Below, one piece after another: positions 5,870 to 13,482 of a DNA stretch of 13,589 bases. Positions within the stretch are counted from its first letter, which is position 1. Every line of letters starts with the position of its first letter. The stretch is from CAYYFX01 sp964471155 (GTDB lineage Bacteria; ARS69): the NCBI GenBank assembly GCA_964471155.1, contig CAYYFX010000107.1, positions 1 to 13,589 on the forward strand. Direction: 5' to 3'. The translations under genes and the position numbers were made by a program. A model generated the notes under the pieces. That model was not told where the DNA came from. It worked only from the letters and a program-made list of their open reading frames with translations, and did no database searches.

Positions 5870-7402
5870 ATGCTCGCCACCGTTCGCACCGTCGCGCTGT
5901 CGGGATTGAAGGCGCACGCCGTCCGCATCGAGGCGGACGTCGTGGCCGGCTTGCCGTCCACGCAGATCGTGGGTCTGCCGGACGCCTCCGTGCGCGAGGC
6001 GAAGGAGCGCGTGCACGCCGCGCTGCGGAACTCGGGGTTCGAGTGGCCGGCGGCGCGCATCACGCTGAACCTCGCGCCCGCGGAGTTGCCGAAGGAGGGC
6101 TCGGGCTTCGACCTGCCCATCGCGCTCGCGCTGCTCGCGGCGTCCGGGCAGGCGCGGGTGGCGGATCTGGCCGGGCTCGTGTTCCTGGGCGAGCTGTCGC
6201 TGGACGGCACGCTGCACCCGGTGCGCGGCGCGCTCGTGGCGGCGCTCGCCGCGCGGGAGGAGCGGGCGCGCGGGATCGTCGTGCCCGCCGGGAACGCGGC
6301 GGAGGCGGCGTCCGCGGAGGGGCTTCCGGTCGGCAGCGCGCCGACGCTGCGCGAGGTCGTGGCCCGCGCGGGGGAGCCGGGCTTCCTGCGGCCGGCTCCC
6401 GGGCCGCCGGCGGCGGAGGGCGCGCCGGACGGGCCCGACCTGGCGGAGGTGAGAGGGCAGCACGAGGCGCGACGCGCGCTGGAGATCGCGGCCGCCGGCG
6501 GGCACAACCTGCTCCTGATCGGACCCCCGGGCACGGGCAAGACCATGCTGGCGCGCCGGCTCGTGACGGTGCTGCCGCCGCTGGATCGCGCCGCCGTGCT
6601 GGAGGCCACGATGATCCACTCCATCGCGGGGCTTCTGCCCGGGGGCCGTCCACTGTCCCGCCCGCCGTTCCGCGCGCCGCACCACACGGTGTCGGACGTG
6701 GGGCTCGTCGGCGGCGGCAACCCGCCACGTCCGGGGGAGGTGAGCCTGGCGCATCACGGCGTGCTGTTCCTGGACGAGTTGCCGGAGTTCCGCCGCTCCG
6801 CGCTGGAGGCGCTGCGGCAGCCGCTCGAGGATCGTCGCGTCACCATCGTGCGCGCGGGACGGTCCGCGGAGTTTCCGGCCTCGGTGCAGCTCGTCGCCTC
6901 CATGAACCCCTGCCCGTGCGGTCACTCCGGCACGGACCGCGTGTGCCAGTGCACGTCGGTGGACCTGCGGCGGTACCGCGCGCGGGTCTCCGGGCCGCTG
7001 CTGGACCGCATCGACCTGCACGTGCAGGTGCCGTCGGTGGACGTGGCGAGGCTCACGGATGCGGGCGACGCGGAGGCCTCGGCGGTCGTCGCCGCGCGGG
7101 TGGCGGCGGCGCGCGCCCGGCAGGCGGCGCGCGCGGCCGACGGCGGTTCCCCGCCGTGGAACGCCGCGCTGGAGGGACGGCGACTCCGCGACGCGTGCGC
7201 GCTGCCGCCCGGCGGCCGTGAGCTGCTGGCCGGCGCGCTGCGCCGGCGGGGGCTGTCGGCACGGGCGCTGCATCGCGTGATGCGCGTGGCGCGGACGATC
7301 GCGGACCTGGAGGGAGCGGAGGCCGTGAGGCTCGAGCACCTCGCGGAGGGGATCCGCTACCGGCTCCTCCGGGAGGGATCCTTGGCGGGAACCGCGGCGT
7401 GA
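5870..7402 (+). CDS. comM: YifB/ComM family Mg-chelatase-like AAA+ ATPase
   Basis: ComM is a hexameric AAA+ helicase that promotes branch migration during natural transformation; YifB homologues occur widely, also in species not known to be competent. The 510-residue protein begins with the ComM N-terminal domain (Lon-protease-like fold, ASVREAKERVHAALRNSG and LNLAPAELPKEGSGFDLPIAL). The AAA+ core follows: Walker A GPPGTGKT (218-225), FRAPHHTVSD, Walker B LFLDE (299-303), and MNPCPCG (345-351) with C348, C350, C359 and C361, typical of the family. SGPLLDRIDLHV supplies the likely arginine finger, and a C-terminal Mg-chelatase helical domain closes the protein. The start is ATG 5870, with the Shine-Dalgarno inside a hairpin. 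The gene ends the plus-strand block and converges with the protease. Confidence 0.95.
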   Translation: MLATVRTVALSGLKAHAVRIEADVVAGLPSTQIVGLPDASVREAKERVHAALRNSGFEWPAARITLNLAPAELPKEGSGFDLPIALALLAASGQARVADLAGLVFLGELSLDGTLHPVRGALVAALAAREERARGIVVPAGNAAEAASAEGLPVGSAPTLREVVARAGEPGFLRPAPGPPAAEGAPDGPDLAEVRGQHEARRALEIAAAGGHNLLLIGPPGTGKTMLARRLVTVLPPLDRAAVLEATMIHSIAGLLPGGRPLSRPPFRAPHHTVSDVGLVGGGNPPRPGEVSLAHHGVLFLDELPEFRRSALEALRQPLEDRRVTIVRAGRSAEFPASVQLVASMNPCPCGHSGTDRVCQCTSVDLRRYRARVSGPLLDRIDLHVQVPSVDVARLTDAGDAEASAVVAARVAAARARQAARAADGGSPPWNAALEGRRLRDACALPPGGRELLAGALRRRGLSARALHRVMRVARTIADLEGAEAVRLEHLAEGIRYRLLREGSLAGTAA

Positions 7403-7423
7403 GGCGGCCACGGTACGACGCGA

Positions 7424-7449
7424 GGGGCGGCCGCTCGCGCGACCGCCCC
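7424..7449. terminator. Hairpin between convergent comM and protease genes
   Basis: GGGGCGG (7424-7430) pairs with CCGCCCC (7443-7449). A mismatch and three inner pairs (CGC/GCG) close a TCGC loop, giving an interrupted 10-bp stem. It lies 21 nt after the comM stop and 30 nt beyond the protease stop, so it can serve both strands. Neither side has a U-tract; this is a position-based guess at a bidirectional terminator. Confidence 0.4.
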
Positions 7450-7479
7450 CGTCCGGTCCCGTTCCCGGGGCCCGTGCCG

Positions 7480-10461
7480 CTACCGGCGCAGCGTGATCTT
7501 CCGCGTCAGCACCTGCCCGTCGGACACGAGGCGCGTGAAGTACACGCCGTCCGCGACGCGGCTGCCCGCCGAATCCCGGCCGTCCCAGGACACGGAGTAC
7601 CGGCCGGCCTCGCGCACGCCGTTCGTCAGCGAGCGCACGGTGCGGCCGGACACGTCATGCACGGTCAGCTTCACGCCTCCGCGGGCCGGCAGCGCGAACT
7701 CGATGCGCGTGGCGTCGCCGAAGGGGTTCGGCTGCGCGTTGGACAGCGCGAACGCGGGCGGCGCCGCCGCGGCGGCGGCCACCGGGGCGTCCACGGCGCC
7801 GAAGTCCGCCAGGATGCGAAGCTCGTCCACGGCGGCCTCCACGAGCGAACCCGGCAAGGCGTCCGACGCGCGGAAGCGGAGCTGCACCTGACCCGGCACG
7901 CCGAAGATCGCGTCGACGTCCACGGAGACCGTGGTCCACGTGGCGGCGGAGACGCTGGTGTTCTCCACGTTCGTCCAGGACGCTCCGGCGTCGTTGGACA
8001 CGTCCACGACCCAGAAGTCCGAGTTCGGCTCGGCTCCGGTGTTGTTGGAGTACCACCGGTCGTACTTGACCTTCGCCTGCCCGGCGCCGGTCAGGTCGTA
8101 CACGGGGGAGAGCAGCGTGGTGGTGCCGCCGTCCACGTCGTTGCAGCCCAGCGAGCACGTGCCGCACAGCGGTCCCGAGCACTGGCCGGTGACCCAGCAG
8201 TTCACGCCCGGCGCGGGCGTGGCGTCGTCCTCGGGCTGCGCCTGCGTGCCGATGGGGTTCACGAGCTCCCAGAGCCCGGAGGTCGCGCCGTCGCCGGCCG
8301 CGCCCACGGTCCAGCCCGCGCTGCCGCTCTCGAGATCCGCGTGCACGTGCGCCACGTCGAACGCGTGCAGCGCGGCCGGGGCCTGCAGCGGGTTCGTACG
8401 GGAGTTGCCCAGGACGTCCCCGGCGGAGATGTAGTACTCCACCTCGGTGTTGCCGCCCGCGATCGCGGGGATCGTGCCGGAGAACTCGTCCGGATTCCCG
8501 GTGGGCGACATCGCCGCGGCCGCGAACGCGCCGCCGTTCAGCCGGTAGTGCACCTGCACCGTGGGATTGCTGATGGCGCCCGCGGTGGAGGTGATCGTGG
8601 CGGTCACCGCGAAGCCGCCGGAGCCGTCGTCCGTCGTGCCGAGCGGCGCGTGGTCGATCAGCACGCCGAAGAGCGGGTAGGCGAACCCGTGGTTTGCGGC
8701 GCCCAGCGCGAGATGGTCGTAGTGCGGCGTGCCGTTCAGCAGGTTCGCATCGTCATCGTCCGCGAGGAAGGACCAGTCCACCTGCTCCTGCTGCCCGGTG
8801 CCGTTCGAGCCGTCCGGCGTGCCGAGCACGCGGGAAAGGTGCCACATCTGCCGGATCGCGTCGTCCGCGTCCTGCTGCGGCATCGTGAGCAGCATGGACT
8901 GCCAGGTGTCCCACACGAACCCGGCGATCACCTGACCGGCCGCGTGGCCCTCGCCCTGCGCGTCCGCCGGGTACTGCAGCGTGTTCTCCGAGTTCCGGAT
9001 GCCGCCCGTGCAGTTCCCGGTGAAGAAGCCGAGCCCGATGATGGGTTGCCGGTCGATCAGGTTCGCGAGGACGTCGGAGTTGCCCTCGTGCAGATCTCCC
9101 GAGGGCTCGGGCGCCCCGTTGTTCGTGTAGGCCTCCTGGGTCACGCCGTGGCCGAACTCGTGGTAGATCACGTTGCCGAGCTGGCCGGTGTTCCCGTAGG
9201 TGGCCGTGCCCGAGCAGTAGTTCATCCCGGTGCCGTCCCACCACGCGTTGCCCGGGCAGAAGCCGTCCGTGCGGCCGACGACGGAGGGCATCGCGTAGTC
9301 CAGGTACGTGAACGACGGGTCGATGTCCTTCACGAAGTCGTGCACGCGGTTCGCGTGGAAGAACGTGTCGCGCTCGTCGGCGCGGGAGTTCGCGTTGGTC
9401 CACGTGATGGCGAGCGGCGTCCCGGGCGTGGCCGGGCCCGAGAAGGACGCGTCGGCCCCGAGGCCCGTGTAGCGGTTCACGTTCGAGTACGGGCCGAGGA
9501 ACTGCGCGGTCACGGTGACGCCCGTCGTGCCGCCGTGCGTGATGTCGAAGGCGCCCGTCGCGTCCGTGACGTCGCTGTTGCCGCCGGACACGTTCACGGT
9601 CATGCCCTTGAACGGGTGCGTGGCCACGCCGTCGCAGATGCCGAAGTCCTCCACGTCGCCCTGCGACGTGCCGGTCACGTTCACGGTGTGGTACAGGTTC
9701 CGCCGCCCGAGGATCGCGCCGCTGGCCGCGTCCACGAAGCTCTCCCAGCGCCCGAACGGCTCGTCCGTCTCGAACACCGTGCGGTAGGCGAGGCGCAGCT
9801 CGTAGGTCTCGTCCGCGGGCGCCGGCACCCACAGGAGCTGCGCGTCGGCCGGGCGGTCCGGGCGCGGCGTGGCGGAGAGGGCCCGGGCGGCGGTCTCGAG
9901 GGCCGCCGCGGAGCCGAGCGCCGCCGCGCGCGGGGCGCGCACGTCGTGGTCGTGCGGGAAGAACTTGGACCCGAACGCCGCCACCTGGCCGCCGTCGTGC
10001 AGGAGCACGAACGCGGTGCCGCGGTGGACGGGGATGCCGTCCACGACCTGCCGGAAGTGCACCGCCCACTTGCCGTCCGCGGTCGCGACGTTGCGTAGCG
10101 CCACGTTGTCCTCGCGCGCGCCGAGGAGGTCGCCGGCCAGATCCAGGAAGTCTCGCGCGGCCGTCTCGGCCGCGGCCTCGCTCGCGATGGCGCGGCCGGT
10201 GGAGTAGCCCTCGCCGTACGCCATGCGCACGAGCCCCGTGCGCGAGGAGACGCGGGCGGTCCAGCGGGAACCGAAGCCCAGCGCTCGCGGTCCCGCGGCC
10301 TCGGACAGGGAGACGGTGCGCTCCGGCGCGAAGGACCGCTCGTACTCGAGGGGGAACTCGAGCGGGGAGTCGCCGGTGGGCGCGAACGCGGCGGCCGGAC
10401 CGGCCAGCGCGAGCGCGACGAGCGCGTACAGCGGAGCGGATCGTGGCGACAGGGACATCAT
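7480..10461 (-). CDS. Secreted M36 (fungalysin-like) zinc metallopeptidase with C-terminal FlgD-like Ig domain
   Basis: This 993-residue exported protein has a signal peptide (1-25, ending in AAA). A fungalysin/thermolysin-type propeptide region (about 35-270) follows, then a beta-rich insert. In the catalytic domain, HEFGH (434-438) and EGNSD (E459) supply the three zinc ligands and the catalytic glutamate E435. The segments after it are an Ig/Fn3-like domain (about 625-705), a jelly-roll-like domain (about 710-885) with C755, C761, C766, C769 and C773, and an 88-residue FlgD-type Ig domain (906-993: QPNPFGDATRIEF, DVSGR, WDGRD, GVYFTRL). That last domain resembles sorting or anchoring tails of this group. 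The start is ATG 10461 or 10458, with GGAG at 10465-10468. It probably degrades extracellular protein for nutrition. The frame runs open far upstream, but the signal peptide fixes the start. Confidence 0.92.
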   Translation of the reverse strand: MMSLSPRSAPLYALVALALAGPAAAFAPTGDSPLEFPLEYERSFAPERTVSLSEAAGPRALGFGSRWTARVSSRTGLVRMAYGEGYSTGRAIASEAAAETAARDFLDLAGDLLGAREDNVALRNVATADGKWAVHFRQVVDGIPVHRGTAFVLLHDGGQVAAFGSKFFPHDHDVRAPRAAALGSAAALETAARALSATPRPDRPADAQLLWVPAPADETYELRLAYRTVFETDEPFGRWESFVDAASGAILGRRNLYHTVNVTGTSQGDVEDFGICDGVATHPFKGMTVNVSGGNSDVTDATGAFDITHGGTTGVTVTAQFLGPYSNVNRYTGLGADASFSGPATPGTPLAITWTNANSRADERDTFFHANRVHDFVKDIDPSFTYLDYAMPSVVGRTDGFCPGNAWWDGTGMNYCSGTATYGNTGQLGNVIYHEFGHGVTQEAYTNNGAPEPSGDLHEGNSDVLANLIDRQPIIGLGFFTGNCTGGIRNSENTLQYPADAQGEGHAAGQVIAGFVWDTWQSMLLTMPQQDADDAIRQMWHLSRVLGTPDGSNGTGQQEQVDWSFLADDDDANLLNGTPHYDHLALGAANHGFAYPLFGVLIDHAPLGTTDDGSGGFAVTATITSTAGAISNPTVQVHYRLNGGAFAAAAMSPTGNPDEFSGTIPAIAGGNTEVEYYISAGDVLGNSRTNPLQAPAALHAFDVAHVHADLESGSAGWTVGAAGDGATSGLWELVNPIGTQAQPEDDATPAPGVNCWVTGQCSGPLCGTCSLGCNDVDGGTTTLLSPVYDLTGAGQAKVKYDRWYSNNTGAEPNSDFWVVDVSNDAGASWTNVENTSVSAATWTTVSVDVDAIFGVPGQVQLRFRASDALPGSLVEAAVDELRILADFGAVDAPVAAAAAAPPAFALSNAQPNPFGDATRIEFALPARGGVKLTVHDVSGRTVRSLTNGVREAGRYSVSWDGRDSAGSRVADGVYFTRLVSDGQVLTRKITLRR

Positions 10462-10512
10462 GCTCTCCGGGGATAGGGCCACGCGGCCGTGGGTGGGAGG
10501 TGGAACGGTCCG

Positions 10513-10518
10513 AGTATA
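10513..10518 (-). promoter_or_regulatory. Possible -10 element for the protease gene
   Basis: Read on the minus strand, 10518-10513 is TATACT, five of six matches to TATAAT, in otherwise GC-rich DNA. It lies about 52 nt upstream of the protease start. The -35 region at the usual distance is GC-rich with no good match. The same bases read on the plus strand (AGTATAGA) could contribute to a divergent promoter for the gene at 10672. The rest of the 10462-10671 spacer holds a short GC hairpin (10531-10543) and no other clear signal. Confidence 0.35.
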
Positions 10519-10671
10519 GAGGATCCGGGGGCCCCTCCGGGGCGGCGATCCGCGCTTCCGCGGCGTGCGGGGGCGGGGCGAGGAGGCGGCCCGCCGGGGC
10601 CGGAGCCGCGTCAAGCCGGTCCGCCCGGATGCCGATGTGGTGCACAGGATCCCGCCCTGCCGGAGCCTCCC

Positions 10672-11751
10672 GTGTCCCTCCCGCGCCGCCCGTACGTCCC
10701 GGGGCTCGTTCTCGCCGCGCTCGCCCTGCTCGTCGCCGCCGCGCCGGCGTCCGCCGAGGACACCGTGTGGGTGTTCCGCGACGGTCGCATCGAGACGTGG
10801 CGCGGCGTCCTGGTGGAGGAGCGCGCGGACGGCACCGTCCGGTTGCGCACCGGCGACGGCAAGGTCCGCGAGTTCCCCGGCAAGGACGTCGCGAACATCG
10901 TCCGGGACTCCTCCGCCGCCGGGACCGCGCCGGGCGCGAGCGCGCCGGCGGTCGCCGCGCCGCCGGAGGCCGCGCTGCCCGAAGTCCCGGAGCCGCTGGC
11001 GACGCCCGTCGACCTCCCGGAGCCGCCGACGGCGCCGCCCGCGACGCGCACGGATCCGGTCGAGCGCGAGCCCGCGCCGCCGGGTCGCCGTCTGGAGCTG
11101 CGCGTGTGGGGCGGCCTCGCCGACCCGGCGCTGGACGACGTGAACCGTTCCCTCGGCGAGGACGAGGCCGCGTTCGCCGCCGCCGGCGCCGACGTGCGCT
11201 TCGATCGGTTCGGCCGGGTCCCCGAGTTCGGCGCCGGCGTGGCGCTGCGGGCGGCGCGGAACCTCACGCTCGGGATCGAGGGCGGCTACCAGTCGAGCCG
11301 GGCGGACGCGGCGCACGAGGATGCCGTGTCGTCGGTGTCCACGGCGATCACGCTGCACGTGGTGGACGTGCTGGCCACCGCGGAGCTGCGGCTGGGCGCC
11401 GGGCTGCGTCTCGGCGCGGCGGCCGGGATCGGGCTGGGCCGCGCGGTGCAGGATGCGCGGGCGCGCGACCTCGCGGACCCGGCGAACGACGTCGAGTCGC
11501 GCAGCGAGTGGGAGGGCGCGGGCTTCTCCGGCGGCGCCTTCGCGCGTCTCGAGATCCCGGTGGGGCGAACGCTCGCGGCGTTCCTGCAGGGCGGCTACCG
11601 CCGCCGGAACCTCGGCACGTTCGCCGGGGAGACGACCTCCGCGGACGGCGGGATCGCCACCGAGCCGGCGGACAACGCCGGGAACCCGGTCGAGTTCGAC
11701 TTCAGCGGACCGTACGCGCGCGCCGGCCTCGCGGTGACGCTCGGCCGTTGA
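10672..11751 (+). CDS. Exported protein: small beta domain, proline-rich linker, probable outer-membrane barrel
   Basis: This 359-residue protein starts at GTG 10672, with GGAG (10662-10665) 6 nt upstream. The longer open frame from 10489 is rejected because the signal peptide begins here: RR at 5-6, a hydrophobic core at 11-24, and ASA cleavage after residue 28. Residues 31-80 form a compact beta domain (VFRDGRIETWRGVL, DGTVRLRTGDGKVREFPGKDV) like the SH3-type domains that read DG..F.G.V repeats. Residues 81-138 are an Ala/Pro/Glu-rich linker. Residues 139-359 alternate polar and hydrophobic with repeated Gly and aromatics (LRVWGGLA, GIEGGYQSS, GYRRRNLG, ARAGLAVTLG), as expected of an 8-strand-class barrel. 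No family is recognised and no ligand is suggested. Confidence 0.75.
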   Translation: MSLPRRPYVPGLVLAALALLVAAAPASAEDTVWVFRDGRIETWRGVLVEERADGTVRLRTGDGKVREFPGKDVANIVRDSSAAGTAPGASAPAVAAPPEAALPEVPEPLATPVDLPEPPTAPPATRTDPVEREPAPPGRRLELRVWGGLADPALDDVNRSLGEDEAAFAAAGADVRFDRFGRVPEFGAGVALRAARNLTLGIEGGYQSSRADAAHEDAVSSVSTAITLHVVDVLATAELRLGAGLRLGAAAGIGLGRAVQDARARDLADPANDVESRSEWEGAGFSGGAFARLEIPVGRTLAAFLQGGYRRRNLGTFAGETTSADGGIATEPADNAGNPVEFDFSGPYARAGLAVTLGR

Positions 11752-11772
11752 GGCACGGCGCCGTTCGCCGCC

Positions 11773-12357
11773 CTACCGGTACGCCGCCTTGGTCCGGCCC
11801 CATCCGGCGGGACCGACGGGGATCGGCGACCAGAACGTCATCGTCCGGAGCGCCTCGTCCCCCGGGACGTACGCGCACTCCCAGCAGTCGACCTCGAAGC
11901 GGACTTCGTCGAACGCGGCGTCGCGCGAGAAGTCGAGGATCGCGAAGCGGTACGTCCCGGGCGCGCGCGGCTCGCCCACCGGCGACTCGAACAGCCGGTA
12001 TGCCACGCAGCCGCAGCCGAGGCCGGTGCACGCGATCTGCACGGGGTCGGTGAACGGCGGCGACGGCACCGGCGCGGGCGGCCACTCGATGTCCCCGTGC
12101 GGCACGCCGAAGGGCCCGGCCTGGTCGCACGTCCAGGCGATCGCGAACGTCGCGAAGTCCAGATCCGCATCCTCGGGGCCGAGGACGACGGCGATCGTGA
12201 CCGGCGCGGACGCGAGGCCCTCGACGACGTTCTCGAACGTGGCGGGATCGGCGTCGGTGTCGTGGTCCAGGTACACGCGGTAGGCGGGGGCGGGCGACGC
12301 GGCCAGGGCGATGACCACGAGGGCCGCCGCGGCGCACGGCCGCACGGTGCGTCCCAT
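11773..12357 (-). CDS. Exported six-cysteine protein, unknown function
   Basis: This 194-residue protein starts at ATG 12357, with GGAGG (12363-12367) 5 nt upstream. A Sec signal peptide (1-25, ending APA) precedes the mature sequence YRVYLDHDTDADPATF. The mature part has acidic and beta-rich stretches (APVTIAVVLGPEDADLDF, 51-68) and six cysteines: C77, C110, C115, C117, C158 and C161, enough for three disulfides. The phrasing V.LD...DP.TF..V...APVTI.VVLG vaguely resembles cohesin-like or Big-type beta domains, but this is too weak to name. It ends 21 bp from the convergent barrel gene and is divergent from a six-cysteine lipoprotein. Confidence 0.7.
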   Translation of the reverse strand: MGRTVRPCAAAALVVIALAASPAPAYRVYLDHDTDADPATFENVVEGLASAPVTIAVVLGPEDADLDFATFAIAWTCDQAGPFGVPHGDIEWPPAPVPSPPFTDPVQIACTGLGCGCVAYRLFESPVGEPRAPGTYRFAILDFSRDAAFDEVRFEVDCWECAYVPGDEALRTMTFWSPIPVGPAGWGRTKAAYR

Positions 12358-12412
12358 GGGGTCCTCCGTTCCGCCGGTGCGCTCCGGGGGCGTGAACGGC
12401 CGACGCGTCGAG

Positions 12413-12440
12413 CGTACGCCCGCCGTCGCGCGGGCGCAAA
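12413..12440 (-). promoter_or_regulatory. Weak possible promoter for the minus-strand exported protein
   Basis: On the minus strand, TTTGCG (12440-12435) and TACGCT (12418-12413) are separated by 16 bp and end about 55 nt before ATG 12357. Only the TA...T frame of the -10 fits well. The call rests mainly on position. Confidence 0.2.
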
Positions 12441-12441
12441 C

Positions 12442-12470
12442 TTGACACGTCTCTCCCCGGTGGGCACCCT
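12442..12470 (+). promoter_or_regulatory. Promoter with consensus -35 for the lipoprotein gene
   Basis: A perfect TTGACA stands at 12442-12447. After 17 bp comes CACCCT (12465-12470), which keeps only the A2 and T6 of a -10. Transcription would start near 12477 and give a leader of about 62 nt containing the inverted repeat at 12484-12518. The -10 is poor, so an extra activator or another sigma factor is possible. Confidence 0.4.
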
Positions 12471-12483
12471 GCACGCCCTGGCC

Positions 12484-12518
12484 GGAACGGCGCCACGGCG
12501 GCGCCACCGGGCCGTTCC
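12484..12518 (+). repeat. Inverted and direct repeats in the lipoprotein leader
   Basis: GGAACGG (12484-12490) and CCGTTCC (12512-12518) form a 7-bp stem. The enclosed loop contains a direct repeat, GGCGCCAC at 12489-12496 and 12500-12507, whose GGCGCC cores are palindromic. Located between the proposed promoter and the Shine-Dalgarno (GGAGG, 12529-12533), it may be an RNA structure or an operator. No regulator is recognisable. Confidence 0.35.
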
Positions 12519-12538
12519 CGATCCCCGTGGAGGTCCCG

Positions 12539-13081
12539 ATGCTGTCGTTCCGTCGCGTGGCGGCGCTCGTCCTCGTCCTGCCCCTCGTTCTCCTGCCCGC
12601 GTGCGGCGACGACTCCTCCGGCCCGGGCGAGGATGGATCGGCCCAGCTGCCCGCGGCGTGGGCCGGTGCGTGGACGTTCCACACGGTCTCGCGCGAGTGC
12701 GGCTCGGACACCGTGGTGGACGACACCACGCATGACGAGGTCCTGTGCGAGAGCGGGGAGTTCCTCTCCGCGGAGGAGTTCGGGATCGACGTCAACTGCA
12801 CGGGGACGATCACGGAGACGACCCTGGACATCTCGTGCACCGGCACGGCCACGTTCGAGGGCATCACGTTCCAGTACTCGCTCACCGCGCAGGCCACTCG
12901 CACCGGCGAGTCGATCTCGGGCACGTCGCACTTCGAGCTGCGGTCCGGGGGCGAGCTGCTCGAGTGCTACGACGAGGTCTTCACCGCCACGCGGACCGGT
13001 CCCGCGCCGTCGCCGTGCGTCGCGACGTCCGCGCTGCTCCGCCCGCGCTCGGCCGTGCTGGAGGGGATGCGCGCCCGCTAG
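12539..13081 (+). CDS. Six-cysteine lipoprotein, unknown function
   Basis: This 180-residue protein starts at ATG 12539, set by GGAGG (12529-12533). GTG 12527 is in frame but would start before that ribosome-binding site. The lipoprotein signal has RR (5-6), a hydrophobic core and lipobox LPAC (19-22) with lipidated C22. The +2 residue is Gly, so outer-membrane sorting is plausible under Lol rules. A Ser/Gly/Asp linker follows. The mature domain begins WAGAWTFHTV (41-50) and is beta-rich, with C54, C70, C87, C100, C143 and C160. The W.G.W opening with short alternating strands hints at a lipocalin-like barrel, not enough to name. The tail (161-180) is basic. The stop codon shares a CTAG with the convergent gene. 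Confidence 0.8.
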   Translation: MLSFRRVAALVLVLPLVLLPACGDDSSGPGEDGSAQLPAAWAGAWTFHTVSRECGSDTVVDDTTHDEVLCESGEFLSAEEFGIDVNCTGTITETTLDISCTGTATFEGITFQYSLTAQATRTGESISGTSHFELRSGGELLECYDEVFTATRTGPAPSPCVATSALLRPRSAVLEGMRAR

Positions 13082-13482
13082 GGCGAGACGATCCGGAAGG
13101 CGACCAGGTCGGACGGGATCCCCTCGGTGGCGCCCACCACGGGGATCACGCGCCACGTAGCGCCGGCCACGATGTTCCAGTCCACGAGGCCGAACGGCAC
13201 CTCCAGCGTCGTGTCGGGGGTGGCCGCGCGGTGCAGCACCTGCTCGTGCCGGCCCATCAGCTCGAAGCGGTAGGACGTGGCGGCGGGATCGCGCGTCCAC
13301 GTGAAGCGCGTGGGACTGCGGGGGATGTCACCGCGCGGCTCGAGCGCCCGCACGGTGGGCGCCTCCCCCGGCCCGCGCGCCGGCGCCGGGTCGGGCGGGG
13401 CGACCAGGGGCTGCAGCACGAACGCCAGCGCGGCGAGCGCCGCGAGCGCGCCCAGGGCGGCGAGCGGCCCGCGCGCCATCAC
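13078..13482 (-). CDS. Membrane-anchored Fn3/Ig-like protein, unknown function
   Basis: This 134-residue protein begins with a hydrophobic Ala/Leu helix (7-28) without a clear cleavage site or lipobox, so it is probably an N-terminal anchor. A Pro-rich stretch (29-42) follows. Residues 45-132 have the Fn3-like pattern: P.....F.W..DP.A..YRFEL (56-75), then TTLEVP, a GATWRV strand and S..VAFRI, as in sugar-free Ig modules of exported proteins. The start is GTG 13482, which overlaps the TGA of the upstream aminotransferase as GTGA; ATG 13479 is an equal alternative. No strong Shine-Dalgarno is visible, so translation probably depends on coupling. The stop lies in a CTAG also used by the plus-strand lipoprotein gene. 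Confidence 0.7.
   Translation of the reverse strand: MMARGPLAALGALAALAALAFVLQPLVAPPDPAPARGPGEAPTVRALEPRGDIPRSPTRFTWTRDPAATSYRFELMGRHEQVLHRAATPDTTLEVPFGLVDWNIVAGATWRVIPVVGATEGIPSDLVAFRIVSP

Noticed and set aside
4951..7221. 756-codon plus-strand frame across the TPR gene and comM
   Set aside because: Alternate frame of two well-supported genes, Arg/Gly/Ala-rich with no recognisable domain.
5741..7411. 556-codon minus-strand frame opposite comM
   Set aside because: Antisense to a canonical AAA+ protein and compositionally typical of a shadow frame.
7399..10098. 899-codon open frame on the plus strand opposite the protease
   Set aside because: It is antisense to a protein with clear domains, is composed mostly of Arg, Gly, Val, His and Ala, and shows no motif. 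Long shadow frames are expected at this GC content.
10489..10671. N-terminal extension of the barrel-protein frame from 10489
   Set aside because: It has no conserved character and would bury the signal peptide; GTG 10672 has a well-spaced GGAG.
10462..11358. N-terminal extension of the protease frame to 11358
   Set aside because: The extension lies antisense to the barrel gene and is Arg-rich; the signal peptide and Shine-Dalgarno place the start at 10461/10458.
12527..12538. GTG 12527 as start of the lipoprotein
   Set aside because: The GGAGG ribosome-binding site lies downstream of it and fits ATG 12539.
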